A stretch of DNA of 64,000 nt, taken from the NCBI RefSeq assembly GCF_016808095.1, contig NC_068974.1, forward strand, positions 18,414,001-18,478,000, written 5' to 3'. Positions 11,201 through 24,800 of the stretch are shown one piece after another. The stretch is from Vigna angularis (lineage: Eukaryota > Streptophyta > Magnoliopsida > Fabales > Fabaceae). The notes beneath the pieces were generated by a model. That model made no database searches. It was not told the origin of the DNA and saw nothing but the letters and a program-made list of their open reading frames with translations. How positions within the stretch are numbered: the first letter of the stretch is position 1; every line of letters starts with the position of its first letter. Position numbers and translations under genes: made by a program.

Positions 11201-14200
11201 ACTGTAAAAATATTGGTTCAAGAAATTTTTCGTTTTTGTGGATTTTGGAGCTAGCCAAGTTTTGTGGTGAAAGTTGGCTAAGTTGGTGCTTGGTGCTATG
11301 TTTTGGGAAATTATCAAAGTCTGTGTTTTTTGGGTTTGATGGTTGGAATGCACTATTTATGTCCCCAAAAAGGCTCCTGTAAAAATATTGGTGCAAATAA
11401 TTTTTCATCTTGGTTTGTATTGAAGCTAGCCCACATTGGTGGTGAAAGTTGGCTAAGTTTGTGCTTGGTGCCAAGTTATGGGAAATTTTCAAAGTCTTGG
11501 TTATTTTGGTTTGATGATTCAAATGCATTATTTATGTCACGAAAAGGCTGCTGTAAAAATGTTGGTTTCATGAAAATTTTCATTTTGGTTGGTTATGTAG
11601 CTAGTCAAGTTTGGTGGCTAAAGTTGGCTAAGTTGATGCATGGTGCCAAGTTTTGGGAATTTTTCAAAGTCTTGGTTTTTTTGCTTTGTTGGTTGGAATG
11701 CACTATTTATGTCACCAAAAGGTTCCTGTAAAAATATTGGTGCAAATAATTTTTCATTTTGGTTGGTTTTGAAGCTAGCCCACATTGGTGGTGAAAGATG
11801 GCTAAATTGGTGCTTTGTGCCTAGTTTTGAGAATTTTTCAAAGTCTTGGTTTTTTGTGTTTGATGATTGGAATGCAGTATTTATGTTACCAAAAGCCTCC
11901 TGTAAAAATATTGGTGCAATAAATTTTTCATTTTGGTTGGAATTGGAGCTAGCCATGTTTGGTGGTGAAAGTTGGCTAAGTTGGTTCTTAGTTCCAAGTT
12001 TTGAGAAATTTTCAAAGCCTTGGTTTTTTAGGTTTGATGGTGTGAAGGCAATATTTATGTCACCAAAACGCTGCTGTAAAATTATTGGTTCAAGAAATTT
12101 TTCGTTTTTGTGGGTTTTGGAGCTAGCCAAGTTTGGTGGTGAAAGTTGGGTAAGTTGGTGCTTGGTGCTAAGTTTTGGGAAATTTTCAAAGTTTGTGTTG
12201 TTTGGGTTTGATGGTTGGAATGCACTATTTACATCTCCAAAAGGGTACGTTAAAGTCTCGGTGCAAATAATTTTTCATTTTGGTTGGTTTTGAAGCTAGC
12301 CCACATTGGTGGTGAAAGTTGGCTAAGTTTGTGCATGGTGCCATGTTTTGGGAAATTTTCAAAGTCTTGGTTTTTTTGGTTTGATGATTGGAATGCACTA
12401 TTTATGTCACCAAAAGGCTGCTGTAAAAATGTTGGTTTCATGAGGTTTTTCATTTTGGTTGGTTTTGTAGCTAGCCAAGTTTGGTGCTGAAAGTTGGCTA
12501 ACTTGGTGTCATCTTTTGGTAAATTTTCAAAGTCTAGGTTTTTTGGGTTTGATGGTTGGAATGCACTTTTTATGTCACCAAAATGCTCCTGTAAAATAAT
12601 AGGTGCAAGAAATTTTTCATTTTGGTTGGTTTTGGAGCTAGCCAAGTTTGGGGGTGAAAGTTGGCTAAGTTGGTGCTTGATTCCAAGATTTGAGAAATTT
12701 TCAAAGCCTTGGTTTTTTGGGTTTGATGGATGGAATGCTATATTTATGTCACCAAAAGCCTCCTGTAAATATATTGGTGCAATAAATTTTTCATTTTGGT
12801 TGGAATTGGAGCTAGCCAAGTTTGGTGGTGAAAGTTGGCTAAGTTGATTCTTAGTTCCAAGTTTTGAGAAATTTTCAAAGCCTTGGTTTTTTAGGTTTGA
12901 TGGTGTGAATGCAATATTTATGTCACCAAAACGCTGCTGTAAAAATATTGGTTCAAGAAATTTTTCGTTTTTGTGGGTTTTGGAGCTAGCCAAGTTTGGT
13001 GGTGAAAGTTGGCTAAGTTGGTGCTTGGTGCTATGTTATGCTAAATTTTCAAAGTCTGTGTTTTTTGGGTTTGATGGTTGGAATGCACTATTTATGTCCC
13101 CAAAAAGGCTCCAGTAAAAATATTGGTGCAAATAATTTTTCATCTTGGTTTGTTTTGAAGCTAGCCCACATTGGTGGTGAAAGTTGGCTAAGTTTGTGCT
13201 TGGTGCCATCTTTTGGTAAATTTTCAAACTCTAGGTTTTTTGGGTTTGATGGTTGGAATGCACTTTTTACGTCACCAAAATGCTCCTGTAAAATTATTGG
13301 TGCAAGAAATTTTTCATTTTGGTTGGTTTTGGAACCAGCCAAGTTTGGGGGTGAAAGTTGGCTAAGTTGGTGCTTGATTCCAAGATTTGAGAAATTTTCA
13401 AAGCCTTGGTTTCTTGGGTTTGATGGATGCAATGCAATATTTATGTCATCAAAACGCTGCTGTAAAAACCTTGTTGCAAGAATTTTTTCATTTTGTTTGG
13501 TTTTTAAGCTAGCCAAGTATGGTGGTGAAAGTTGGCTAAGTTGGTGCATGGTGCCAAGTTTTGGGAAATTTTCAAAGTCTTGGTTTTTTTTGGTTTGATG
13601 GTTGGAATGCACTATTTATGTCACCAAAAGGCTCCTGTAAAAATATTGGTGCAAATAATTTTTCATTTTGGTTGGTTTTGTAGCTAGCCCACATTGGTGG
13701 TGAAAGTTGGCTAAGTTTGTGCATGGTGCCATGTTTTGGGAAATTTTCAAAGTCTTGGTTTTTTTGGTTTGATGGTTGGAATGCACTATTTATGTCACCA
13801 AAAGGCTCCTGTAAAATTATTGGTGCAAATAATTTTTCATTTTGGTTGGTTTTAAAGCTAGCCCACATTGGTGGTGAAAGATGGCTAAATTGGTGCTTTG
13901 TGCCAAGTTTTGAGAATTTTTCAAAGTCTTGGTTTTTTGTGTTTGATGATTGGAATGCAGTATTTATGTTACCAAAAGCCTCCTGTAAAAATATTGGTGC
14001 AATAAATTTTTCATTTTGGTTGGAATTGGAGCTAGCCATGTTTGGTGGTGAAAGTTGGCTAAGTTGGTTCTTAGTTCCAAGTTTTGAGAAATTTTCAAAG
14101 CCTTGGTTTCTTAGGTTTGATGGTGTGAATGCAATATTTATGTCACCAAAACGCTGCTGTAAAAATATTGGTTCAAGAAATTTTTCGTTTTTGTGGGTTT

Positions 14201-17200
14201 TGGAGCTAGCCAAGTTTGATGGTGAAAGTTGGGTAAGTTGGTGCTTGGTGCTAAGTTTTGGGAAATTTTCAAAGTTTGTGTTGTTTGGGTTTGATGGTTG
14301 GAATGCACTATTTACATCTCCAAAAGGGTACGTTAAAGTCTCGGTGCAAATAATTTTTCATTTTGGTTGGTTTTGAAGCTAGCCCACATTGGTGGTGAAA
14401 GTTTGCTAAGTTTGTGCATGGTGCCATGTTTTGGGAAATTTTCAAAGTCTTGGTTTTTTTGGTTTGATGATTGGAATGCACTATTTATGTCACCAAAAGG
14501 CTGCTGTAAAAATGTTGGTTTCATGAGGTTTTTCATTTTGGTTGGTTTTGTAGCTAGCCAAGTTTGGTGGTGAAAGTTGGCTAACTTGGTGCCATCTTTT
14601 GGTAAATTTTCAAAGTCTAGGTTTTTTGGGTTTGATGGTTGGAATGCACTTTTTATGTCACCAAAATGCTCCTGTAAAAATATTGGTGGAAGATATTTTT
14701 CATTTTGGTTGGTTTTGGAGCTAGCCAAGTTTGGTGGTGAAAGTTGGCTAAGTTGGTGCTTGATTCCAAGTTTTGAGAAATTTTCAAAGCCTTAGTTTTT
14801 TGGGTTTGATGGTTGGAATGCAATATTTATGTCATCAAAACGCTGCTGTAAAAATCTTGTTGCATGAATTTTTTCATTTTGTTTGGTTTTTAAGCTAGCC
14901 AAGTCTGGTGGTGAAAGTTGGCTAAGTTGGTGCATGGTTCCAAGCTTTGGGAAATTTTCAAAGTCTTGGTTTCTTTGGTTTGATGGTTGGAATGCACTAT
15001 TTACATCACCAAAAGGCTACGTTGAAAATCTTGGTGCAAATAATTTTTCATTTTCGATGGTTTTGAAGCTAGCCCACATTGGTGGTGAAAGTTGGCTAAG
15101 TTTGTGCTTGGTGCCAAGTTTTGGAAATTTTTCAAAGTCATGGTTTTTTTGGTTTGATGATTGGAATGCACTATTGAGTTCACCAAAAGGCTGCTATAAA
15201 AATGTTGGTTTCATGAGGTTTTTCATTTTGGTTGGTTTTGTAGCTAGCCAAGTTTGGTGGTGAAAGTTGGTTAAGTTGGTGCTTGGTGCCATCTTTTGGT
15301 AAATTTTCAAAGTCTAGGTTTTTTGGGTTTGATGGTCGGAATGCACTTTTTATCTCACCAAATGGCTCCTGTAAAAATATTGGTGTAAGAAATTTGTCAT
15401 TTTGGTTGGTTTTGGAGCTAGCCAAGTTTGGTGGTGAAAGTTGGCTAAGTTGGTGCTTGATTCCAAGTTTTGAGAAATTTTCAAATCCTGGGTTTTTTGG
15501 GTTTGATGGTTGGAATGCACTATTTATGTCACCAAAAGACTCCTGTAAAAATATTCGTGCAAATAATTTTTCATTTTGGATGGTTTTGAAGCTAGCCCAC
15601 ATTGGTGGTGAAAGTTGGCTAAGTTTGTGCTTGGTGCCAAGTTTTGGGAAATTTTCAAAGTCTTGGTTTTTATGTCACCAAAACGCTCCTGTAAAAATAT
15701 TGGTGCAAGAAATTTTTCATTTTCGTTGGTTTTGGAGCTAGCCAAGTTTGGTGGTGAAAGTTGGCTAATTTGGTGCTTGATGCCAAGTTTTGGGAATTTT
15801 TCAAAGTCTTGGTTTTTTTGGTTTGATGATTGGAATGCACTATTTATGTCACTAAAAGGCTGCTGTAAAAATCTTGGTTTCATGAGGTTTTTCATTTTGG
15901 TTGGTTTATTAGCCAACCAAGTTTGGTGGTGAAAGTTGGCTAAATTGGTACTTGGTGCCAAGTTTTGAGAATTTTTCAAAGTCTTTGTTTTTTGGGTTTA
16001 ATGATTGGAATGCAGTATTTATGTCACCAAAAGGCTCCTGTAAAAATATTGGTGCAATAAATTTTTCATTTTGGTTGGTTTTGGAGCTAGGCAAGTTTGG
16101 TGGTGGAAGTTGGCTAAGTTGGTTCTTGGTTGCAAGTTTTGAGAAATTTTCAAAGCCTTGGTTTTTTGGGTTTGATGGTTGGAATGCAATATTTATGTCA
16201 CCAAAACGCTGCTGTAAAAATATTGGTTCAAGAAATTTTTCGTTTTTGTGGGTTTTGGAGCTAGCGAAGTTTGGTTGTGAAAGTTGGCTAAGTTGGTTCT
16301 TGGTTGCAAGTTTTGAGAAATTTTCAAAGCCTTGGTTTTTTTGGGTTTGATCCTTGGAATGGAATATTTATGTCACCAAAACGCTACTGTAAAAATATTG
16401 GTTCAAGAAATTTTTCGTTTCTGTGGGTTTTGGAGCTAGCCAAGTTTGGTGGTGAAAGTTAAGTTGGTGCTTGGTGCTAAGTTTTGGGAAATTTTCAAAG
16501 TCTTGGTTTTTTTGGTTTGATGATTGGAATGCACTATTTATGTCACCAAAAGGCTGTTGTAAAAATGTTGGTTTCATGAAATTTTTCATTTTGGTTGGTT
16601 TTGTAGCTAGCCAAGTTTGGTGGTGAAAGTTGGCTAAGTTGGTGCTTGGTGCCATCTTTTTGTAAATTTTCAAAGTCTAGATTTTTTGGGTTTGATGGTT
16701 GGAATGCACTATTTATGTCACCAAAAGGCTGCTGTAAAAATGTTGGTTTCATGAGGTTTTTCATTTTCATTGGTTTTGTAGCTAGTAAAGTTTGGTGGTG
16801 AAAGTTGGCTAAGTTGGTGCTTGGTGCCATCTTTTGGTAAATTTTCAAAGTCTAGGTTTTTTGGGTTTGGTGGTTGGAATGCACTATTTATGTCACCAAA
16901 AGGATGCTGTAAAAATGTTGGTTTCAAGAGGTTTTTCATTTTGGTTGGTTTTGGAGCTAGCCAAGTTTGGTGGTGAAAGTTGGCTAATTTGGTGCTTGGT
17001 GCCAAGTTTTGAGAATTGTTCAAAGTCTTGGTTTTTTGGGTTTGATGATTGGAATGCAGTATTTATGTCACCAAAAGGCTCCTGTAAAAATATCGGTTCA
17101 AGAAATTTTTCGATTTTTTGGGTTTTGGAGCTAGCCAAGTTTGGTGGTGAAAGTTGGGTAAGTTGGTGCTTGGTGCTAAGTGTTGGGAAATTTTCAAAGC

Positions 17201-17241
17201 CTGTGTTTTTTGGGTTTGATGGTTGAAATGCACTATTTACT
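8209..17241 (+). repeat. 174-bp satellite, irregular monomer domain
   Basis: About 52 head-to-tail monomers. GCTAGCC landmarks at 8261, 8435, 8609 and 8783 are exactly 174 bp apart. Variant classes intermix, for example GCCCACATT versus GCCAAGTTT after the landmark, and CGCTGCTG, GGCTCCTG or GGCTACGTT near the monomer end. Local events are visible: a 29-bp tandem duplication at 8972-9029, a truncated monomer at about 15,667, a 7-bp loss at about 16,461, and a 2,083-bp-spaced duplication (about 11.8-12.7 kb against 13.9-14.8 kb, marked by an unusual AAAGGGTACGTTAAAG at about 12,239 and 14,322). Long two-strand open frames such as 9275-10363 reflect the 58-codon period. Confidence 0.95.
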
Positions 17242-20200
17242 TCACCAGAAGGCTGCTATAAAAATGTTGGTTTCAAGAGGTTTTTCATTCTGGTTGGTTT
17301 TGTAGCTAGCCAAGTTTGGTGGTGAAAGTTGGCTAAGTTGGTGCTTGGTGCCATCTTTTGGTAAATTTTCAATGTCTAGGTTTTTTGGCTTTGATGGTTG
17401 GAATGCACTTTTTATGTCACCAAAATGCTCCTGTAAAAATATTGGTGCAAGAAATTTTTCATTTTGGTTTGTTTTGGAGCTAGCCAAGTTTGGTGGTGAA
17501 AGTTGGCTAAGTTGGTGCTTGATTCCAAGTTTTGAGAAATTTTCAAAGCCTTGGTTTTTTGGGTTTGATGGTTGGACTGCAATATTTATGACATCAAAAC
17601 GCTGCTGTAAAAATCTTGTTGCAAGAATTTTTTCATTTTGTTTGGTTTTTAAGCTAGCCAAGTCTGGTCGTGAAAGTTGGCTAAGTTGGTGCATAGTGCC
17701 AAGTTTTGGGAAATTTTCAAAGTCTTGGTTTTTTTGGTTTGATGGTTGGGATGCACTATTTGTGTCACCAAAAGACTCCTGTAAAAATATTGGTGCAAAT
17801 AATTTTTCATTTTGGTTGGTTTTGTAGCTAGCCCACATTCGTGGTGAAAATTGGCTAAGTTTGTGCATGGTGCCAAGTTTTGGGAATTTATCAAAGTCTT
17901 GGTTTTTTTGCTTTGTTGGTTGGAATGCACTATATATGTCACCAAAAGGTTCTTGTAAAAATACTGGTGCAAATAATTTTTCATTTTGGTTGGTTTTGAA
18001 GCTAGCCCACATTGGTGGTGAAAGTTGGCTAAATTGGTGCTTAGTGCCAAGTTTTGAGAATTTTTCAAAGTCTTATTTTTTTGGGTTTAATGATTGGAAT
18101 GCAGTATTTATGTCACCAAAAGGATTCTGTAAAAATATTGTTGCAATAAATTTTTCATTTTGGTTGGTTTTGGAGCTAGCCAAGATTGATGGTGAAAGTT
18201 GGGTAAGTTGGTGCTTGGTGCTAAGTTTTGGGAAATTTTCAAAGCCTGTGTTTTTTGGGTTTGATGGTTGAAATGCACTACTTACATCACCAAAAGGCTA
18301 CGTTGAAAATCTCGGTGCAAATAAGTTTTCATTTTGGTTGGTTTTGAAGCTAGCCCTCATTGGTGGTGAAAGTTGGCTAAGTTTGTGCTTGGTGCCAAGT
18401 TTTGGGAATTGTTCAAAGTCTTGGTTTTTTTGGTTTGATGATTGGAATGCACTATTTAGTTCACCAGAAGGCTGCTATAAAAATGTTGGTTTCATGAGGT
18501 TTCTCATTCTGGTTGGTTTTGTAGCTAGCCAAGTTTGGTGGTGAAAGTTGGCTAAGTTGGTGCTTGGTGCCATCTTTTGGTAAATTTTCAATGTCTAGGT
18601 TTTTTGGCTTTGATGGTTGGAATGCACTTTTTATGTCACCAAAATGCTCCTGTAAAAATATTGGTGCAAGAAATTTTTCATTTTGGTTGGTTTTGGAGCT
18701 AGCCAAGTTTGGTGGTGAAAGTTGGCTAAGTTGGTGCTTGATTCCAAGTTTTGAGAAATTTTCAAAGCGTTGGTTTTTTGGGTTTGATGGTTGGACTGCA
18801 ATATTTATGACATCAAAACGCTGCTGTAAAAATCTTGTTGCAAGAGTTTTTTCATTTTGTTTGGTTTTTAAGCTAGCCATGTCTGGTGGTGAAAGTTGGC
18901 TAAGTTGGTACATGGTGCCAAGTTTTGGGAAATTTTCAAAGTCTTGGTTTTTTTGGTTTGATGGATGGAATGCACTATTTGTGTCACCAAAAGACTCCTG
19001 TAAAAATATTGGTGCAAATAATTTTTCATTTTGGTTGGTTTTGTAGCTAGCCCACATTCGTGGTGAAAATTGGCTATGTTTGTGCATGCTGCCAAGTTTT
19101 GGGAATTTATCAAAGTCTTGGTTTTTTTGCTTTGTTGGTTGGAATGCACTATATATGTCACCAAAAGGTTCCTGTAAAAATCCTGACGCAAATAGTTTTT
19201 CATTTTGGTTGGTTTTGAAGCTAGCCCACATTGGTGGTGAAAGTTAGCTAAATTGGTGCTTGGTGCCAAGTTTTGAGAATTTTTCAAAGTCTTTGTTTTT
19301 TGGGTTTAAGGATTGGAATGCAGTATTTATGTCACCAAAAGGATCCTGTAAAAATATTGTTGCAATAAATTTTTCATTTTGGTTGTGAAAGTTGGGTTAG
19401 TTGGTGCTAAGTTTTGGCAAATTTTCAAAGCCTGTGTTTTTTGGGTTTGATGGTTGGAATGCATTATTTACATCACCAAAAGGCTACGTTGAAAATCTCG
19501 GTGCAAATAATTTTTCATTTTGGTTGGTTTTGAAGCTAGCCCACATTGGTGGTGAAAGTTGGCTAAGTTTGTGCTTGGTGCCAAGTTTTGGGAAATTTTC
19601 AAAGTCTTTGTTTTTTTGGTTTGATCATTCGAATGCACTATTTATGTCACCAAAAGGCTGCTGTAAAAATATTGGTGCAAGTTGGAATGCACTATTTATG
19701 TCACCAAAAGGCTGCTGAAAAAATGGTAGTTTCATGAAATTTTTCATTTTGTTTGGCTTTGTAGCTAGCCAAGTTTGGTGGTGAAAGTTAGCTAAGTTGG
19801 TGCATGGTGCCAAGTTTTGGGAAATTTTCAAAGTCTTTTTTTTTTTGTTTGATGGTTGGAATGCACTATTTATGTCACCAAAAGGCTCCTGTAAAAATAT
19901 TGCTGCAAATAAGTTTTCAATTTGGTTGGTTTTGAAGCTAGCCCACATTGGTGGTGAAAGTTGGCTAAGTTTGTGCTTGGTGCCAACTTTTGGGAAATTT
20001 TCAAAGTCTTGGTTTTTTTGGTTTGATGATTCGAATGCACTATTTATGTTACCAAAAGCCTACTATAAAAATGTTGGTTTCATGAAATTTTTCATTTTGG
20101 TTGGTTTTGTAGCTAGCCAAGTTTGGTGGGGAAAGTTGGCTAAGTTGGTGCTTGGTGCCAAGTTTTGGGAAATTTTCAAAGTCTTGGTTTTTTGGGTTTG

Positions 20201-21886
20201 ATGGTTGGAATGTACTATTTTTGTCACCAAAACACTGCTGTAAAATTATTGCTGCAAGTAATTTTTCATTTTTGATGGTTTTGATACTAGCTAACATTGG
20301 TGGTGAAAGTTGGCTAAATTTGTTCTTGGTGCCAAGTTTTGAGAAATTTTCAAAGTCATTGTTTTTTGGGTTTTATCGTTGGAATGAACTATTTCTGACA
20401 CCAAAACGCTGTTGTAGCCAAGTTTTGATAAATTTTCACAGTCTTTGTTTTTGGGGTTTAATGGTTGGAATGAACTATTTATGACACCAAAAGGCTGCTG
20501 TAAAAATTTTGGTTGGTTTTGGAGCTAGGCAAGTTTGGTGGGGAAAGTTGGCTAAGTTGGTGCTTGGTGCCAAGTTTTGGGAAATTTTCAAAGTCTTGGT
20601 TTTTTGGGTTTGATGGTTGGAATGTACTATTTTTGTTACCAAAACGCTGCTGTAAAATTATTGCTGCAAGTAATTTTTCATTTTTGATGGTTTTGATACT
20701 AGCTAACATTGGTGGTGAAAGTTGGCTAAATCTGTTCTTGGTGCAAATTTTTGAGAAATTTTCACAGTCTTTGTTTTTGGGGTTTAATGGTTGGAATGAA
20801 CTATTTAGGACACCAAAAGGCTGCTGTAAATATTTTGGTGGGTTTTGGAGCTAGCCAAGTTTGGTGGCGAAAGTTGGCTAAGTTGGTGCTTGGTGCCATG
20901 TTTTGGGAAATTTTCAAAGTCTTGGTTTTTTGGGTTTGATGGTTGGAATGTACTATTTTTGTCACCAAAATGCTGCTGTAAAATTATTGCTGCAAGTAAT
21001 TTTTCATTTTTGATGGTTTTGATACTAGCTAAAATTGGTGGTGAAAGTTGGCTAAATTTGTTCTTGGTGCCAAGTTTTGAGAAATTTTCAAAGTCTTTGT
21101 TTTTTGGGTATTATATTTGCAATGAACTATTTATGACACCAAAAGGCTGCTGTAAAAATTTTGGTTGGTTTTGGAGCTAGCCATGTTTGGTGGGGAAAGT
21201 TGGCTAAGTTGGTGCTTGGTGCCAAGTTTTGGGAAATTTTCAAAGTCTTGGTTTTTTGGGTTTGATGGTTGGAATGTACTATTTTTGTCACCAAAACGCT
21301 GCTGTAAAATTATTGATGCAAGTAATTTTTCATTTTTGATGGTTTTGATACTAGCTAACATTGGTGGTGAAAGTTGGCTAAATTTGTTCTTGGTGCCAAG
21401 TTTTGAGAAATTTTCAAAGTCATTGTTTTTTGGGTTTTATGGTTGGAATGAACTATTTCTGACACCAAAACGCTGCTGTAGGCAAGTTTTGAGAAATTTT
21501 CACAGTCTTAGTTTTTGGGGTTTAATGGTTGGAATGAACTATTTATGACACCAAAAGGCTGCTGTAAAAATTTTGGTTGGTTTTGGAGCTAGGCAAGTTT
21601 GGTGGGGAAAGTTGGCTAAGTTGGTGCTTGGTGCCAAGTTTTGGGATATTTTCAAAGTCTTGGTTTTTTGGGTTTGATGGTTGGAATGTACTATTTTTGT
21701 CACCAAAACGCTGCTGTAAAATTATTGCTGCAAGTAATTTTTCATTTTTGATCGTTTTGATACTAGCTAACATTGGTGGTGAAAGTTGGCTAAATCTGTT
21801 CTTGGTGCCAACTTTTGAGAAATTTTGAAAGTCTTTGTTTTTTGGGTATTATATTTGGAATGAACTATTTATGACACCAAAAGGCT
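17242..21886 (+). repeat. satellite transitional zone flanking the 2,439-bp repeats (left copy)
   Basis: The zone begins with seven monomers (17,242 to about 18,460) that recur 1,219 bp later (18,461 onward) and, at high identity, inside the main higher-order repeat 4,980 bp later (22,222 onward). From about 19.4 kb it contains rearranged monomers, and from about 20.1 kb the first 152-bp short monomers, giving 174+152 dimers. The part from about 18.2 kb to 21,886 is repeated at about 39.04-42.69 kb. Truncated or chimeric monomers occur near 19,385, 19,678 and 20,415. No gene. Confidence 0.9.
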
Positions 21887-24800
21887 CCTGTAAAAATATC
21901 GGTTCAAGAAATTTTTCGATTTTTTGGGTTTTGGAGCTAGCCAAGTTTGGTGGTGAAAGTTGGGTAAGTTGGTGCTTGGTGCTAAGTGTTGGGAAATTTT
22001 CAAAGCCTGTGTTTTTTGGGTTTGATGGTTGAAATGCGCTACTTACATCACCAAAAGGCGACGTTGAAAATCTCGGTGCAAATAATTTTTCATTTTGGTT
22101 GGTTTTGAAGCTAGCCCACATTGGTGGTGAAAGTTGGCTAAGTTTGTGCTTGGTGCCAAGTTTTGGGAATTTTTCAAATTCTTGGTTTTTTTGGTTTGAT
22201 GATTGGAATGCACTATTTACTTCACCAGAAGGCTGCTATAAAAATGTTGGTTTCAAGAGGTTTTTCATTCTGGTTGGTTTTGTAGCTAGCCAAGTTTGGT
22301 GGTGAAAGTTGGCTAAGTTGGTGCTTGGTGCCATCTTTTGGTAAATTTTCAATGTCTAGGTTTTTTGGCTTTGATGGTTGGAATGCACTTTTTATGTCAC
22401 CAAAATGCTCCTGTAAAAATATTGGTGCAAGAAATTTTTCATTTTGGTTTGTTTTGGAGCTAGCCAAGTTTGGTGGTGAAAGTTGGCTAAGTTGGTGCTT
22501 GATTCCAAGTTTTGAGAAATTTTCAAAGCCTTGGTTTTTTGGGTTTGATGGTTGGACTGCAATATTTATGACATCAAAACGCTGCTGTAAAAATCTTGTT
22601 GGAAGAATTTTTTCATTTTGTTTGGTTTTTAAGCTAGCCAAGTCTGGTCGTGAAAGTTGGCTAAGTTGGTGCATGGTGCCAAGTTTTGGGAAATTTTCAA
22701 AGTCTTGGTTTTTTTGGTTTGATGGTTGGAATGCACTATTTGTGTCACCAAAAGACTCCTGTAAAAATATTGGTGCAAATAATTTTTCATTTTGGTTGGT
22801 TTTGTAGCTAGCCCACATTCGTGGTGAAAATTGGCTAAGTTTGTGCATGGTGCCAAGTTTTGGGAATTTATCAAAGTCTTGGTTTTTTTGCTTTGTTGGT
22901 TGGAATGCACTATATATGTCACCAAAAGGTTCTTGTAAAAATACTGGTGCAAATAATTTTTCATTTTGGTTGGTTTTGAAGCTAGCCCACATTGGTGGTG
23001 AAAGTTGGCTAAATTGGTGCTTAGTGCCAAGTTTTGAGAATTTTTCAAAGTCTTATTTTTTTGGGTTTAATGATTGGAATGCAGTATTTATGTCACCAAA
23101 AGGATTCTGTAAAAATATTGTTGCAATAAATTTTTCATTTTGGTTGGTTTTGGAGCTAGCCAAGATTGATGGTGAAAGTTGGGTAAGTTGGTGCTTGGTG
23201 CTAAGTTTTGGGAAATTTTCAAAGCCTGTGTTTTTTGGGTTTGATGGTTGGAATGCACTACTTACATCACCAAAAGGCTACGTTGAAAATCCCGGTGCAA
23301 ATAATTTTTCATTTTGGTTGGTTTTGAAGCTAGCCCACAATTGTGGTGAAAGTTGGCTAAGTTTGTGCTTGGTGCCAAATTTTGGGAATTTTTCAAAGTC
23401 TTTGTTTTTTGGGTTTAATGATTGGAATGCAGTATTTATGTCACCAAAAGGATCCTGTAAAAATATTGTTGCAATAAATTTTTCATTTTGGTTGGTTTTG
23501 GAGCTAGCCAAGCTTGGTGGTGAAAGTTGGGTAAGTTGGTGCTTGGTGCTAAGTTTTGGGAAATTTTCAAAGCCTGTGTTTTTTGGGTTTGATGGTTGGA
23601 ATGCACTATTTACATCACCAAAAGGCTACGTTGAAAATATCGGTGCAAATAATTTTTCATTTTAGTTGGTTATGAAGCTAGCCCACATTGGTGGTGAAAG
23701 TTGGCTAAGTTTGTGCTTGGTGCCAAGTTTTCGGAAATTTTCAAAGTCTTTCTTTTTTTGGTTTGATGATTCGAATGCACTATTTATGTCACCAAAAGGC
23801 TGCTGTAAAAATGTTAGTTTCATGAAATTTTTCATATTTGTTGGCTTTGTAGCTAGCCATGTTTGGTTGTGAAAGTTGGCTAAGTTGGTGCATGGTGCCA
23901 AGTTTTGGGAAACATTCAAAGTCTTGGTTTTTTGGGTTTGATGGTTGGAATACACTTTTTATGTCACCAAAATGCTCCTGTAAAATTATTGGTGCAAGAA
24001 ATTTTTCATTTTGGTTGGTTTTGGAGCTAGCCGAGTTTGGTGGCGAAAGTTGGCTAAGTTGGTGCACGGTGCCAAGTGTTGGGAAAATTTCAAAGTCTTG
24101 GTTTTTTTGGCTTGATGATTGGAATGCACTATTTATGTCACCAAAAGGATGCTGTAAAAATGTTGGTTTCAAGAGGTTTTTCATTTTGGTTGGTTTTGGA
24201 GCTAGCCATGTTTGGTGGTGAAAGTTGGCTAATTTGGTGCTTGGTGCCAAGTTTTGAGAATTGTTCAAAGTCTTGGTTTTTTGGGTTTGATGATTGGAAT
24301 GCAGTATTTATGTCACCAAAAGGCTCCTGTAAAAATATCGGTTCAAGAAATTTTTCGATTTTTTGGGTTTTGGAGCTAGCCAAGTTTGGTGGTGAAAGTT
24401 GGGTAAGTTGGTGCTTGGTGCTAAGTGTTGGGAAATTTTCAAAGCCTGTGTTTTTTGGGTTTGATGGTTGAAATGCGCTACTTACATCACCAAAAGGCTA
24501 CGTTGAAAATCTCGGTGCAAATAATTTTTCATTTTAGTTGGTTTTGAAGCTAGCCCACATTGGTGGTGAAAGTTGGCTAAGTTTGTGCTTGGTGCCAAGT
24601 TTTGGGAATTTTTCAAATTCTTGGTTTTTTTGGTTTGATGATTGGAATGCACTATTTACTTCACCAGAAGGCTGCTATAAAAATGTTGGTTTCAAGAGGT
24701 TTTTCATTCTGGTTGGTTTTGTAGCTAGCCAAGTTTGGTGGTGAAAGTTGGCTAAGTTGGTGCTTGGTGCCATCTTTTGGTAAATTTTCAATGTCTAGGT

